Shown: piece by piece, positions 52,295-62,412 of the stretch | How positions within the stretch are numbered: the first letter of the stretch is position 1 | How the letters are laid out: each line of letters begins with the position of its first letter | Origin: Deinococcus sp. Arct2-2 | Lineage (GTDB): Bacteria; Deinococcota; Deinococci; Deinococcales; Deinococcaceae | Reading direction: 5' to 3' | NCBI RefSeq assembly: GCF_004801315.1 | Contig: NZ_SSNW01000021.1 | Location: forward strand, 1 to 63,394 | DNA: 63,394 bases | Position numbers and translations under genes: made by a program | Notes under the pieces: model-generated | Seen by the model: the letters and a program-made list of their open reading frames with translations, nothing else | Database searches by the model: none | What the model was told of the DNA's origin: nothing

Positions 52295-53176
52295 TCAACG
52301 AATGGTCTTGGCCCAGTTGATGATCGCCGCGTTGGCCGCCGCCGCTTTCTCAAAAATGGCGGCGTGGGCAGCGCCGGGAATAATGACCAGCGTAGAGCCG
52401 GGGATATTCTGCTGCATTTTCAGACTGAACTCTGGGGGATAGACCGTGTCTTCTCGGCCTTCCAAAATGAGGGTCGGCACCGTAATGGTCTTGAGGGTGG
52501 GCAGAGAGTCGGGGCGGGTGGCGAGTACGGTGGCTCCGGCCACATCGCCTGCCACGCTGGCCTGTTTCACGATGCCCGTCAGGAACGCGGCGTCGGCGGG
52601 GCGGGTGGCCCGCGTCTGGCCGGTCAGCATGTCCTTCAGCAGTTCGGGGGCCAAGGACTGCGGCCCAAACGTCGCGGCTTTTTGGGCCATGCCCTTCCAG
52701 ATGTTCTGCTCGACAATGCCTGCCGGGTTGGCGAGGGTATTGATCAAGATCAGCCCCAAAAAGCGTTCGGGGGCGCTGCGGTACATCTCGAAGGCGATGG
52801 GGCCGCCCATCGACATGCCGCCGATGATGGCTTTGGGAACGTTGAGTTGATCCATGACGGCCAAGGCGTCTTGGGCGTAGGTTTGAAGGCTGCCGGGATC
52901 GCTGGCAGGCGCGGTGCTTTGGCCGTAGCCCCGGTGATCGATGGTGATGACCCGGTATCCGGCGGCGGCAAGGGGAGCGCGGTTGCGGGCAAACAATTCG
53001 CCGGACAGGGGATAGCCGTGCAGCAACAACATGGGCGTGCCGCTTCCCTCCGAAACGTAATGAATTTGTGCGCCGTTAACGCTGAGCATGCCTTCCTGAC
53101 GGCTTTCAGTTCCACCAGCCAGAGCGGAGGTCGCCAGCAAGGCCGAGGTCAACACCACAATTTTGGACGTCATCAT
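52295..53176 (-). CDS. Exported alpha/beta hydrolase
   Basis: This 293-residue protein starts with a Sec signal (MMTSKIVVLTSALLATSALA), so it should act outside the cytoplasm. The mature enzyme has PMLLLHGYPLSGELFARNR, the nucleophile Ser in IIGGMSMGGPIAFEM, Asp in LEGREDTVYPPE and His in PGAAHAAIFE. The substrate is unknown; the chloroperoxidase or lactonase branches are closest in pattern. ATG 53176 has GGAG five nt upstream; an earlier in-frame ATG at 53197 does not. It is divergent from the TetR-type gene and probably its target. Confidence 0.83.
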   Translation of the reverse strand: MMTSKIVVLTSALLATSALAGGTESRQEGMLSVNGAQIHYVSEGSGTPMLLLHGYPLSGELFARNRAPLAAAGYRVITIDHRGYGQSTAPASDPGSLQTYAQDALAVMDQLNVPKAIIGGMSMGGPIAFEMYRSAPERFLGLILINTLANPAGIVEQNIWKGMAQKAATFGPQSLAPELLKDMLTGQTRATRPADAAFLTGIVKQASVAGDVAGATVLATRPDSLPTLKTITVPTLILEGREDTVYPPEFSLKMQQNIPGSTLVIIPGAAHAAIFEKAAAANAAIINWAKTIR

Positions 53177-53310
53177 AAGGCTCCTTTGGAGATCCATCCC
53201 AACTGCATCCCAATGTCAGTTGGATTTCTGACTTATACTAAGGGCGGCGCGACAGACGAACGTGCGCCTGCACTTCATGGCATCTTGTGATCTTGGCAAG
53301 CGGAGGGAAG

Positions 53311-53850
53311 ATGCGCAGCAAACGAACCCAAATCATTACCGCCGCGCTCAGGCGGTTCCGTACCTTTGGGGTGTGCGGCACAACTTTGCAGGATGTGGCA
53401 GAGGCCTCTCAGGTGCCGCTGGGAAACTTGTACTACTACTTCAAGACTCGGGATGACCTTGTGCTGGCGGTGCTGGAGGAGTGTGAACGGGAGTTGACCT
53501 TGTTGTTGACCCGGCTCGCCCCGCTACCACCAACAGCGTGGCTCGCCGGATACTTCGAGTGGCTGCTGGCCGATCCTGAAGTGGCGGTCCAGTTGGGATG
53601 TCCGTTCGGAGCGCTGGCCACCGAGCTACGTGCGTTGGGCCACCCCGCCGCTCCACGCGCCGCAGACATCGTGCATACCTATCTGAGGGCGGTCAGGACG
53701 CACGCCGAGAGTCTGAATCTGCCCGCTGGAACCGGCGATGATGTCTTTCTCACCGTGCAGGGGGCGTATGTGGTGTCGCGGGTGTCTGGAGACGCCGCGC
53801 TGTTCCGGGCCAGCATCGAGCGCCTACGGATTCGGACTTTGGGGGCTTGA
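53311..53850 (+). CDS. TetR/AcrR family transcriptional regulator
   Basis: This 179-residue protein has a TetR helix-turn-helix (residues ~4-50: IITAALRRFRTFGVCGTTLQ, VPLGNLYYYFKTRDDL) and a C-terminal domain of the kind seen in NemR/YxaF-type regulators, with a lone Cys in LGCPFGALATEL that could sense electrophiles. ATG 53311 has GGAGGG upstream; an upstream start at 53287 is in frame. GTCAG and CTGAC (53215-53232, 8-nt centre) in the gap may be its operator. Being divergent from the exported hydrolase, it probably regulates that gene and the two behind it. Confidence 0.82.
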   Translation: MRSKRTQIITAALRRFRTFGVCGTTLQDVAEASQVPLGNLYYYFKTRDDLVLAVLEECERELTLLLTRLAPLPPTAWLAGYFEWLLADPEVAVQLGCPFGALATELRALGHPAAPRAADIVHTYLRAVRTHAESLNLPAGTGDDVFLTVQGAYVVSRVSGDAALFRASIERLRIRTLGA

Positions 53851-54063
53851 GGACGGTGAAAAAGACTGCCTCGACAGGAAGTGCTTTGTGACCAATGGTG
53901 CGGAGAGGTTCTACAGTTCTGTGGCCGCCCGCCATGAACACAAGATTTTAGCTCCTCACCCTTGTCTGGTACAGCCCGAAGGGAGGGGCTGAGCGGGCAA
54001 AGCGTTGTAGACGACGTTTTTCTCTGACTTATTTTTCGAAACTACAACGGTCCGAACCATTGA

Positions 54064-56316
54064 CTAGACCGTCTTTGTCCACCGATAGGTCTGGGCCTGC
54101 GCTGCGACTTGCGGTGGGGCAAAAAAGTACCCTTGTCCAAGCTGGCATCCCAAGTGGCCTACGGTGTCCATGTGGTGCTGCGTTTCTATGCCTTCAATGA
54201 TGACCAAGATGTTCAGACTTTGGGCCAGCGTGACCATCGCCTGAATGAAAGCGTGCCCCCGGCTGTCCACCTGCTTGATAAAAGAGCGGTCTATTTTGAG
54301 TACATCTACGGGGAGTTCTTGCAGGGCGCTGAGGCTGGAGTAGCCCGTGCCGAAATCGTCGAGGGCGATGCGAATGCCGAGCCGACGAAGCGCCCGGAGT
54401 TGGGCGGCTGAACTGGTGACGGCGCTGATGAGGCTGCGTTCGGTCAGTTCCAGTTCCAAGGCCGATCCGGGAAGTTGCCGCTTGGTCAGCAGTTCCGCTA
54501 CATCCGACGCAAAATGCTCGTCCTCGAACTGCGACGCGGCCACATTGACCGACACATACAGTTGCGGCCACTGCGACTCGCGCCACCGCGCCACTTGGTC
54601 GGCGGCCTGTGCCAGCACCCAGCGCCCGATGGCAGCAATCATGCCGCGTTCCTCGGCCATCGGAATAAACGTGCAGGGCGGCACCCAGCCCAGTTGCGGC
54701 GAATTCCAGCGCAGCAGGGCCTCGAAGCCCATCAAGGCACCGTCGTCGAGGCGCACCAACGGCTGATAATGCAGCACGAATTCGCCCCGAGCGAGTGCGC
54801 CGCGCAGCAGGGTTTCCATTTGCAAATCGGCTTGCAGCCGCTCGTTCAGGCTTTCGTCGGTATAGCGCCAAGTGCCTTTGCCCACGTTTTTGGCCCGGTA
54901 CATGGCGGCGTCTGCCCCAGCAATGGCTTCTGTGGGGGTGGTGGCGTCTGCGGGGCACAGCGCCACCCCGATGCTGAGGGACACGCTCAGTTGCTCGCTG
55001 CCCACCCGAATCGGCTGATTGACCTCGGACAGCAGGCGCTCGGTCAGGCGTTCTAGTTCTGGCCCGGCGTCTAGGTCAGGCAGCATCAGCACGAACTCAT
55101 CTCCGCCGAAGCGGGCCAACGTTCCCCGCTCGGCCACCACCGCCGAAAGCCGCGCGGCCACTTCACGCAGCACCGTGTCCCCGGCAGGATGGCCGTAGGT
55201 ATCGTTGATGAGCTTGAGCCGGTCTAAATCCATAAACAGCAGGGCCGCAGTACTACGGTGCTGCACCGCATGTTCGATGGCGTCTTGTAAGCGGCCTTCC
55301 AGTTGCACCCGGTTCAGCAGTCCGGTCAGAAAATCACGTTCGGCTTGCTGGGTCAGGAGCCGCGTGAGCCGCTGGGTGTCCAGTAGTCCCAACGCTTGGC
55401 GCAGCAAAAACAGCGGGCCTAACACCAGAGGCATCCAAAACGTGCCGGGCACCGCGTCCCACCAAATGGCATAGACGGCCAACACCGCGCTGCCCGTCAG
55501 TTGCGGCAACAAGGCGATGGCACGCGCCCGGCTGGGTTGCAGGCGTCGGGCAGTGGAGCGCGGTTGCTGCCCCCATGAGGCGGCCAGCCCTAAAGACAAA
55601 GCGAAGCCGTTCCACGCGATGTCCATCCATGTGCCGGTGTGGTAAGTGTCCTGTGCCACCTGATAGGCGTAGACCAGATCGGCCCCCAAGTACGACACGC
55701 CCCCCAGCATTAGCGCCGTGAGTTGAGCCACCGACAATTCGCGGGGTCGCCACAGCAGTAGCATCACCAGCAGGCCGCTGAGCAGCAGATCCATCAGGGG
55801 ATAGCCCAGTGCAATGGCCCCGGCCAACGGCTGAGTCGCGTAACTGGCCGCCACCTCGCGCAAATACAGTTGCCAGAGGGTATCGCCGAGGGTCAGCACC
55901 ACCAGCAGGACATCCAGCACAAAGCTGGCGGTTTGCAGCGGCCCCTGTGCGTCTCGCCGCAGCAGCAACACGCCCACGGCAATGAAGGGAATGACCAACA
56001 GATAGGCTGCGTCTGCCACCGAGGGAAACACCGGGAGCTTAAGGAGTGCCAGCAAGGTGTACAGCACTTGGGCGGCAAACCAAGCCAGCGCCCCGCTGCC
56101 GATCCAGCGCCACACCGAGGCCAAGCGCGGCCCATACCGTCCACTGGCCCGGAAACACAGCAGCGCGGCCACTCCCCATACAGGCAGTGAATTTAGATTG
56201 CCCAACGCTGGCAGTTTGTCCAGCAGCGGCGTCCCCGCCACAATCCACAGCGCATGGGCCACAAACACGCCTGCCAGTACCCACAGCAGCTGCTTTTCGG
56301 TCAGAAACCTCAGCAT
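54064..56316 (-). CDS. Membrane GGDEF-EAL protein (c-di-GMP turnover)
   Basis: This 750-residue protein has an N-terminal membrane domain of about eight to ten helices (residues ~1-300), then a GGDEF domain (RFGGDEFVLM at about 402) and an EAL domain (GFEALLRW at about 530). Both active sites look intact: the GGDEF signature, the EAL triplet, DDFGTGYSSL and EGIET are all present. It could thus both make and degrade c-di-GMP, or regulate one through the other. The membrane part is not an MHYT domain. It stands alone on the minus strand. Confidence 0.88.
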   Translation of the reverse strand: MLRFLTEKQLLWVLAGVFVAHALWIVAGTPLLDKLPALGNLNSLPVWGVAALLCFRASGRYGPRLASVWRWIGSGALAWFAAQVLYTLLALLKLPVFPSVADAAYLLVIPFIAVGVLLLRRDAQGPLQTASFVLDVLLVVLTLGDTLWQLYLREVAASYATQPLAGAIALGYPLMDLLLSGLLVMLLLWRPRELSVAQLTALMLGGVSYLGADLVYAYQVAQDTYHTGTWMDIAWNGFALSLGLAASWGQQPRSTARRLQPSRARAIALLPQLTGSAVLAVYAIWWDAVPGTFWMPLVLGPLFLLRQALGLLDTQRLTRLLTQQAERDFLTGLLNRVQLEGRLQDAIEHAVQHRSTAALLFMDLDRLKLINDTYGHPAGDTVLREVAARLSAVVAERGTLARFGGDEFVLMLPDLDAGPELERLTERLLSEVNQPIRVGSEQLSVSLSIGVALCPADATTPTEAIAGADAAMYRAKNVGKGTWRYTDESLNERLQADLQMETLLRGALARGEFVLHYQPLVRLDDGALMGFEALLRWNSPQLGWVPPCTFIPMAEERGMIAAIGRWVLAQAADQVARWRESQWPQLYVSVNVAASQFEDEHFASDVAELLTKRQLPGSALELELTERSLISAVTSSAAQLRALRRLGIRIALDDFGTGYSSLSALQELPVDVLKIDRSFIKQVDSRGHAFIQAMVTLAQSLNILVIIEGIETQHHMDTVGHLGCQLGQGYFFAPPQVAAQAQTYRWTKTV

Positions 56317-56509
56317 AGGGAGTGGCAGACCAAGTTAAGGAAATAGACCGGCCTGAAGTGACAAGCCCCAAAGTGACCCAGCATTGGCCTGAGCCTAAGG
56401 CCGTTCATCTGTCACGCACCTGACAGGGGGACGTCTGAAGGAAGAGCTGCACAGCGCCGAACGGACAAACCGTGCACGAACCGCAGCCCACGGACTACTC
56501 TGTCCGAGA
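56317..56509. other. Intergenic upstream of the GGDEF-EAL gene
   Basis: No gene is supported. Confidence 0.35.
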
Positions 56510-56636
56510 AAACGAAAAAGCGACCCGCAGGCCGCCTTTGATTCCTCTACTGTAGCCCGGTATGCACGCCATGCACAGGAGATGCATCACATTTGACCGA
56601 ATAAGGGCGGAGTGGTGTGTGGGACGGTATTTTTTG
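56510..56636. repeat. 127-bp direct repeat, copy 1
   Basis: It matches 57590-57716 with only a few differences, starting AAACGAAAAAGCGACCCGC and ending GGGACGGTATTTTTTG. The hairpin present in copy 2 is disrupted here (GCGACCCGCAGGCCGC). With copy 2 it brackets the DUF2243 gene. Confidence 0.85.
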
Positions 56637-57093
56637 TCTGATCGCCAACTGCAAGATAGGCCGTTCAACCCGTCGGGCGAAGAGGGTCTGCTCAGCGGAG
56701 CGGCGTAAACGATACGGAATTAAAATGTATCCCTTGCCTTGGGCGGGGACGCCGCTGAACTGCCCCCTCACCCCTGCGTAACTCCATGAGTCCCGCAAGT
56801 GGAGAGGGCGGCAACACAGATGCACAACTCTTTGTCATCCCGTATGACACCTGCGGCTGACACGCTAGAAACACGCTTATACCAATTTCTGGTCAGTCGC
56901 CATTGAATCGCAGAACTGGGTTGAAGGTGACCCATTCGCTGCCCGGTAGGCCAAATCCGGAGGCCATCTCAAGAGAGCGTCGATTTCTTTCATGCCCTGC
57001 CCGCTTTGGGTGAGGTCAACTGAGGTCGTCCGGTGGCCATGCTTGTTGGCCCCTCGTCTTCCTCTTCGCCCAACTGTCTCAGGAGGTTTGCCT
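56637..57093. other. Spacer between direct repeat copy 1 and the DUF2243 gene
   Basis: No gene recognised. The stretch 56746-56828 (GGGACGCCGCTGAACTGCCC and following) resembles 42739-42819 and may be another small repeat. Confidence 0.4.
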
Positions 57094-57564
57094 ATGCTCG
57101 ACTCTGCCCTCAACCGTTTGCCCGATGCTCTGTGGCGTTCGGCGGGCGTGTGGCTGGGCCTGGGCTTGGGCGGCTTTTTTGACGGCATTGTGCTGCACCA
57201 GATTCTTCAGTGGCATCACTTGGTCAGTGCAGTCTATCCGCCCACCACGCTTCAACATCTGAAACTCAATACGCTGGCCGATGGCGCATTCCACGCCGCC
57301 ACATGGGTTTTTACGCTGATCGGACTGGCGCTGTTGTGGCGCAGCACACGCAACACACAGGCCCCGCGCAGCACCAAGGCGTTTGTGGGCGCGTTGCTGC
57401 TGGGCTGGGGCCTGTTCAACGTGGGCGAAGGCCTCGTGTCTCACCAACTGCTGCAAATTCACCATGTTCGTCCCGGCCCGAACCAATTGGCCTATGACCT
57501 CGGCTTTTTATTGTGGGGTGCAGTGATGCTCGTGTTGGGCTGGCGTTGGACGCGCAGGCGCTGA
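57094..57564 (+). CDS. DUF2243 membrane protein
   Basis: This 156-residue protein has four hydrophobic segments and the DUF2243 (COG4329) pattern: GFFDGIVLHQILQWHH, LADGAFHAATWVF and LFNVGEGLVSHQLLQIHHVR. The conserved His, Asp and Glu in the helices suggest metal or haem binding, but no function is established for the family. ATG 57094 has AGGAGG about 8 nt upstream; the open frame continues 34 codons further but without such a site. The gene is flanked by 127-bp direct repeats, and copy 2 supplies its terminator. Confidence 0.85.
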   Translation: MLDSALNRLPDALWRSAGVWLGLGLGGFFDGIVLHQILQWHHLVSAVYPPTTLQHLKLNTLADGAFHAATWVFTLIGLALLWRSTRNTQAPRSTKAFVGALLLGWGLFNVGEGLVSHQLLQIHHVRPGPNQLAYDLGFLLWGAVMLVLGWRWTRRR

Positions 57565-57589
57565 TTTTGCTGCTTGGCCCATGCCCGCT

Positions 57590-57716
57590 AAACGAAAAAG
57601 CGACCCGCGGGTCGCCTTTGATTCCTCTACTGTAGCCCGGTATGCACGCCATGCACAGGAGATGCATCACATTTGATTGGATAAGGGCGGAGTGGTGTGT
57701 GGGACGGTGTTTTTTG
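57590..57716. repeat. 127-bp direct repeat, copy 2
   Basis: It matches 56510-56636. It includes the intact hairpin of the DUF2243 terminator near its left end. Confidence 0.85.
57591..57622 (+). terminator. Terminator hairpin of the DUF2243 gene
   Basis: GCGACCCGCGGGTCGC (57600-57615) is a perfect 16-bp palindrome, preceded by AAAAA and followed by CTTTG. It lies 35 nt after the DUF2243 stop. Confidence 0.6.
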
Positions 57717-57842
57717 TTATCTTCACTCGCAGCATGAGCCGTCAAAGCGGCCCACTTCAAGCCGCTCGATGTATGGCGGGCCCCTTCTGGCTTCCAGCTG
57801 TTGCGCTGCGGGGTGGCAAACAGGGGAGAAGTGTGAGGGCAA

Positions 57843-59369
57843 TTAGGGCGTGGTCATCGGCACATGCACCGAGGTGAAATTGCCCAGAGGCGCTTCCCCC
57901 GAGGCGGCATGGGTGACGGCCCGGATCAGGTGTTCACCGCCCACGAAACAGCCCTGCCACGATTCGCCGTAGCCCCCGAAGGCTTCCTCACGGTCACCCC
58001 GAGAGCGCAGGGCGTTGACCCCTACTTTAAAGGCCTGCAAGCGGGGAGAAACCTCGCGTGCGACCCGGTCGTCTTCGGTGGCAATGGTCGCCACCAAGCT
58101 GCCGCGTGAGACATTCATCTCGTTGATCAATTCGTCGAGGGTATCGACAAGAACGAAGGTGTCGACTGGCCCGAACGGTTCGGCGTGATACAGGGCAGAT
58201 CGTCTGGGCACGTTCAGGAGCGCCGTCGGCGCAGTGTAGGCGCTGGTGTCTTGGCCCTCCAGAAAGCATGAGGGATCAAGCGTGCCCTGATAGATAGGCA
58301 CGGCTCCCAAGGCCATCGCCTCCTCAATCCTCACCTGAAGGGAGCGCACTTTGTCGGCACTGATGAGTGGGCCATACGTGAGGGCCGGGGCAGCGTCTCC
58401 GTCCAGCTTCAGCGGATGGCCCACCTTGATCTGGGCCATGGCCCGCTGGTAGGTTTCGAGGAACTGCGGAAAGAGGCGGCGCTGCACCACGAAGCGGGCG
58501 TAGGCGGTGCAGCGCTGCTTGCCGTACTCGTAGCCTTTGGTCAAGTGTTGTTCAAGCAGCGTCCAGTCGCTGAAGTCCCACAGGCCATAGGCATTGACGC
58601 CCTCCATTTCCAGCATGTAGCGCTTGCTCCGGTCAACGAGTTGCTCGGCCACCGTGCGTCCGTGAGCGCGGCCACCCACGAAGGCCACCGCGTCTACCTC
58701 TTCAGAGCGGATCAGCACTTCACCAAGCTGGCTCCCGCTGCCGTGCATCAGGCACAGGGGCACGCCAGCACGCCGGGCCAACGCGACGGCGAGGGTCACG
58801 CTGGCTGCGCCGCCCGCACTCGGAGACTTGGCCAGCGCGATGTTTCCGGCCAGCGCCTGCACCAGCATAGAATGCACCAGTACCGAAAGCGGGTAATTCC
58901 AAGAGGCGATGTTGCTCACGAGGCCTACGGGTGTCCGGCCCTGCATGAGTCGTCCCGCTTCCATCAGGTACCACTGCACCCCCTCCACGGTGCGGTCAAC
59001 GCTTGTCCGGGCCTGTGCCAGCGGCTTACCGATCTCCCAAGCAAGCAGCAAGGCCAACGTTTCGCGGTGTTCCCGCAGGGCGTCCACCGCCCGTTGTACC
59101 CGCGTGCAGCGTTCGTCGAGGCTGAGGGCGGCCCACGCGGGCGCTTCTTTGGCCGCCGCTTGCACCGCCCGCTTGGCCTGTTCGGTGTTCAGACTCAGCG
59201 GCGAAGCCAGCGGGCTGTTGTCATTGGGAGAGAAGGTAGGACGAGGCGTCCCATCTGCCTGCCAATTCCCACCCCAGACTCCGGCCAGATGGCCGTCAGG
59301 TAAGAAGGCCTCCGGAACGAGCGCGCCAATTTTGCTGTAAAGCAGTGACCAATCTCCGCCGTATAACAT
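57843..59369 (-). CDS. Aldehyde dehydrogenase family protein
   Basis: This 508-residue enzyme oxidises an aldehyde with NAD(P). The general-base Glu is in [14 protein letters not shown], the catalytic Cys in [14 protein letters not shown], and the nucleotide-binding strand [18 protein letters not shown], followed by LAKSPSAGG. The C-terminal [13 protein letters not shown] motif is typical. The usual ELGGK is altered to EMEGVN, so specificity is uncertain. ATG 59369 has GGAGG upstream. It stands alone; no pathway partner is adjacent. Confidence 0.85.
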   Translation of the reverse strand: MLYGGDWSLLYSKIGALVPEAFLPDGHLAGVWGGNWQADGTPRPTFSPNDNSPLASPLSLNTEQAKRAVQAAAKEAPAWAALSLDERCTRVQRAVDALREHRETLALLLAWEIGKPLAQARTSVDRTVEGVQWYLMEAGRLMQGRTPVGLVSNIASWNYPLSVLVHSMLVQALAGNIALAKSPSAGGAASVTLAVALARRAGVPLCLMHGSGSQLGEVLIRSEEVDAVAFVGGRAHGRTVAEQLVDRSKRYMLEMEGVNAYGLWDFSDWTLLEQHLTKGYEYGKQRCTAYARFVVQRRLFPQFLETYQRAMAQIKVGHPLKLDGDAAPALTYGPLISADKVRSLQVRIEEAMALGAVPIYQGTLDPSCFLEGQDTSAYTAPTALLNVPRRSALYHAEPFGPVDTFVLVDTLDELINEMNVSRGSLVATIATEDDRVAREVSPRLQAFKVGVNALRSRGDREEAFGGYGESWQGCFVGGEHLIRAVTHAASGEAPLGNFTSVHVPMTTP

Positions 59370-59535
59370 ACTGAACCTCCAGATAGAAATTCAGCTTAAG
59401 GACAACTGGCTGTCAGGTTAAGTCATAACCGATGCATTCCGTCTCAGTAGAGTTGTTTGGAAGCGGGGCAGTGATATTCAGCAGTGGCAAAAATGCTCCG
59501 AGAAGTGGGAACTGCAGAGTCAGTAGAAGTGTCCT
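59370..59535. other. Intergenic
   Basis: Between the GAF kinase gene and the aldehyde dehydrogenase gene. No operator or hairpin was recognised. Confidence 0.35.
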
Positions 59536-62364
59536 CTAGGGGGACTGGGAAACACTGTGTTTGGTCAGGCTGAATCCAAAAGTTGCGCCTTCCCCCACTC
59601 GCCCATCGGCAAATACCTGCCCTCCGTGTTTCAGGATCAGCCGACGAACGCTTGCCAGCCCGACGCCTGTGCCGGTGGCTTCCTGCGCGGTATGCAGGCG
59701 CTGAAACAGATTAAACAGCCGGTCTTGGTAACGCGGATCGAAGCCGAGGCCGTTGTCCTGCACGAAGATTCCCCACGCATCGTCTTGATCCACCGCATAG
59801 ACCTTGATCACAGCGGGGTCGCGGCTGTGGGTAAACTTCAAAGCGTTCTCCGTCAATTGAATCAGCACCTGTTTCAGGGCGGCTGCGTCTCCCCAGACCG
59901 GCGGCAAGGGGGCCACCTCCCACTCGATATTCCGGGCCAACAAATCCGGCATCAATGTGTTTTGAATCTCCAGCATGACCTTGTTGAGGTCGACCACCGT
60001 TGGCCTCAGGGGTTGCTGGGTGGCGGACGACAGATGAAGCAGGGCGTCGATCAGGGCGTTCATCTGCCCGCCCGATTGCTCCACCACGTCCAGGTAGCGG
60101 GCGCTGCGGGTGTCTAGCTTGCCCTCCAGCGACTTTCTCGCCAGCTGCAGAAAACCGAGCATGTGCCGTACGGGGGTACGCAGATCGTGTGAGACTGAAT
60201 AGGAAAAGGCTTCCAACTCCTCGGTGGCGACGGCAAGCTCCTGCGTCCGGGCAGCCAGTGCGTCACGCTGCTCCCGCAGTATCTGGGTCTGTTGTGCCCG
60301 GTCAAGGGCCAAGTTCAGGCTGCGGCCTACCGCCCGGAAAATGCCTTTGTTCCGATCAGTCCAAACCGCTGACGTGCGTAACCCCACGATGAGGACGCTC
60401 TGCATCTCGAGGCCTTGAAAGAAAGGATAGCCAGCCACCGCATGAAAATGTACGGATTCCAGAATCCACTGGGCTTCCGCGTCCCAGTGGTCAATAAATG
60501 CGGGCGTGTTGTCCCGCAGAATCAAGGCCAAGCTGGACTGTTTGAGCGGAAAGCCGTCTTGCAACCGGGACAGGAGGGCGGGATCGAACAGCGGGCTTGA
60601 CATTTTGGCCTTGAACAGTTCGCCTTCACGTTTGAGATACACGACGTCTGCCCCGCAGGTCTCCTCCAGCAGAGTGATGGCTTGGCGAACCAAAACCTGC
60701 ACGTCGGTTTCACTGCCCACCTGCTGGGTAAAGCGCGTGAATGCCTCTAACGCTACCCGTTCTTCGTCCAGCGTCCGGGTTTTGGCCGCGCGGTCGAGGG
60801 CCAGTTCAAGGCTCTGCACCGCCGTTTCCAGCAGCACCCGGTCAACGCTTGACCAACTTCGCTGATGAAACAGCGCGATTGCCAATACACCGATCATTTG
60901 GCCGCCGATCCTCAGGGGCAAAGTTGCGGAGGCGGCGATATGTCCGGTCAGAGGCGCCGTCTGGTCGAGGGTATGATCGTAGACGGTTTGGAAGTAGGGT
61001 TGCCCCGTCGTCCAGGGAATTAGCAGACTACGAGTTTCGGCATAAGGAAGGCCGGTGTCGATGGCGGCCTGCAACTCCGGGGCGTGCAGGGTGCCATGCT
61101 GGACCCGGCAGTACCAACGCTCACCGTCAGGTTCGTAGTACATCATGGCTCCGTCTGCGAGCATGGACATCACCATTTGTTGGGCGCGTCCTATCAGCAG
61201 GAGCGGCTCGGTGGTCAGGGCCAAATCACGGGTCAGGTTGGCAAAAGCTTCTAGGGCACGGGTTCGCGCCTGTAGCTCAGCGTTTTGAAGCATCCACTGT
61301 TGGGCCGTCTGGGCACGTTCTAGGGCCAAGTTCAGACCCCGCCCGATGGCCCGCACGAGTCCCCGCTGCGCCTCGCTCCACTTCAGGGCGCTTTTCAGCC
61401 CGACCGATAGCAGCCAGTGCAGTTCTCCGTTCACGATCAATGGGTAATTGGCGGCGGCCCCATATGCTCCGCTTAAGGCCACACCTTCCTGATCGGCGTT
61501 CCAGCCGTCGGTGAAGACCGGCTGCCGAGTTTGGACGACCTGAGCGAAGATCGGCGTTTCTAGCGGGAGGCCAGCGGAAATGAAAGCCGCCAGCTCGGGG
61601 TTCATATCATCACTCCAAAACCGTGCCTTCCACAACCGATCTTCCTTCTGGTAGTACGCGACGGTAATGCCTGGGAAATGGTTCTGAAGGACGGTAATCG
61701 CGTGCCGAATCAGAACGGGTAGATCGGTCTCGCTGCCAACGGCCTCGGTGAAGGCCACAAAAGCTTGCTGGGCACGGGCGTCCTCTAGGCTCCTGCGGGT
61801 TCGTTCTTCAAGCCGCTGAGCCAGCAGGTGGAGATTCCCGGCCCGGTCGAGCGCAATCGTGCAGTGAGCCGCCAAAGTTCGCAGAAAAGAGCGTTCTTCA
61901 GGCGTGAACGTGTGCGGCGCTTTGAAGTCTAGAACCAACGTGCCGAGTGGACGGCCATCTAGGAACATGGGCAGCACGGCGCTCGCCACAGCCGCAACTG
62001 CGCCCGTCCGCGCTTCCAAATCGGGATAGGCGGCGGTCAGTGCGCCAGCATGTTCAAAGTAGTGCGCCTCGCGTGTCTGCAACACGTCAGTTGCAGGCGT
62101 TCCGGTGTCGGTGGGGCTGTCTTGCCAGAGGACGGCGCTCCCCAAGTCGTAGCCGAGGTGCCCAGCCAACCGTAAGACCTGACCCTCCTGATCAATCAAC
62201 AGCACTGCTCCGGCAATCGCCCCCAGAGCCTTCAGTGCAGGCCTAAGCACGATGTCCAGCACTTCAGATTGCGTCTGCGCTGCGGCAAGCGCCTGAGTCA
62301 CGACCTGAAGCTGCACAGTCAAGGCAGAGAGAGTCCCAGTGGACTCGTCAGGCAGAGTGGGCAT
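59536..62364 (-). CDS. Quadruple-GAF sensor histidine kinase
   Basis: This 942-residue soluble kinase carries four GAF domains in tandem (about 10-180, 200-355, 370-530 and 545-700), then HisKA with phosphoacceptor His about 726 (YSVSHDLRTPVRHML) and HATPase_c (LTENALKF, VQDNGLGFDPRYQDRLF, GTGVGLASVRRLI). The GAF units resemble each other (AFVAFTEAVGSETDLPVLIR and AFTRFTQQVGSETDVQVLVR), showing internal duplication. It follows the response-regulator gene by 48 nt on the same strand and likely phosphorylates it. A TATCTT box lies 5 nt before ATG 62364, so an additional leaderless promoter is possible. Confidence 0.88.
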   Translation of the reverse strand: MPTLPDESTGTLSALTVQLQVVTQALAAAQTQSEVLDIVLRPALKALGAIAGAVLLIDQEGQVLRLAGHLGYDLGSAVLWQDSPTDTGTPATDVLQTREAHYFEHAGALTAAYPDLEARTGAVAAVASAVLPMFLDGRPLGTLVLDFKAPHTFTPEERSFLRTLAAHCTIALDRAGNLHLLAQRLEERTRRSLEDARAQQAFVAFTEAVGSETDLPVLIRHAITVLQNHFPGITVAYYQKEDRLWKARFWSDDMNPELAAFISAGLPLETPIFAQVVQTRQPVFTDGWNADQEGVALSGAYGAAANYPLIVNGELHWLLSVGLKSALKWSEAQRGLVRAIGRGLNLALERAQTAQQWMLQNAELQARTRALEAFANLTRDLALTTEPLLLIGRAQQMVMSMLADGAMMYYEPDGERWYCRVQHGTLHAPELQAAIDTGLPYAETRSLLIPWTTGQPYFQTVYDHTLDQTAPLTGHIAASATLPLRIGGQMIGVLAIALFHQRSWSSVDRVLLETAVQSLELALDRAAKTRTLDEERVALEAFTRFTQQVGSETDVQVLVRQAITLLEETCGADVVYLKREGELFKAKMSSPLFDPALLSRLQDGFPLKQSSLALILRDNTPAFIDHWDAEAQWILESVHFHAVAGYPFFQGLEMQSVLIVGLRTSAVWTDRNKGIFRAVGRSLNLALDRAQQTQILREQRDALAARTQELAVATEELEAFSYSVSHDLRTPVRHMLGFLQLARKSLEGKLDTRSARYLDVVEQSGGQMNALIDALLHLSSATQQPLRPTVVDLNKVMLEIQNTLMPDLLARNIEWEVAPLPPVWGDAAALKQVLIQLTENALKFTHSRDPAVIKVYAVDQDDAWGIFVQDNGLGFDPRYQDRLFNLFQRLHTAQEATGTGVGLASVRRLILKHGGQVFADGRVGEGATFGFSLTKHSVSQSP

Positions 62365-62412
62365 TCCTCAAGATACTGTGCTGCAAAGACCCTATTCCAT
62401 GAAAATAGCCGT

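Noticed and set aside
52100..53290. 396-codon plus-strand ORF
   Set aside because: Antisense of the exported hydrolase and PEP mutase-like genes, which have full catalytic motifs.
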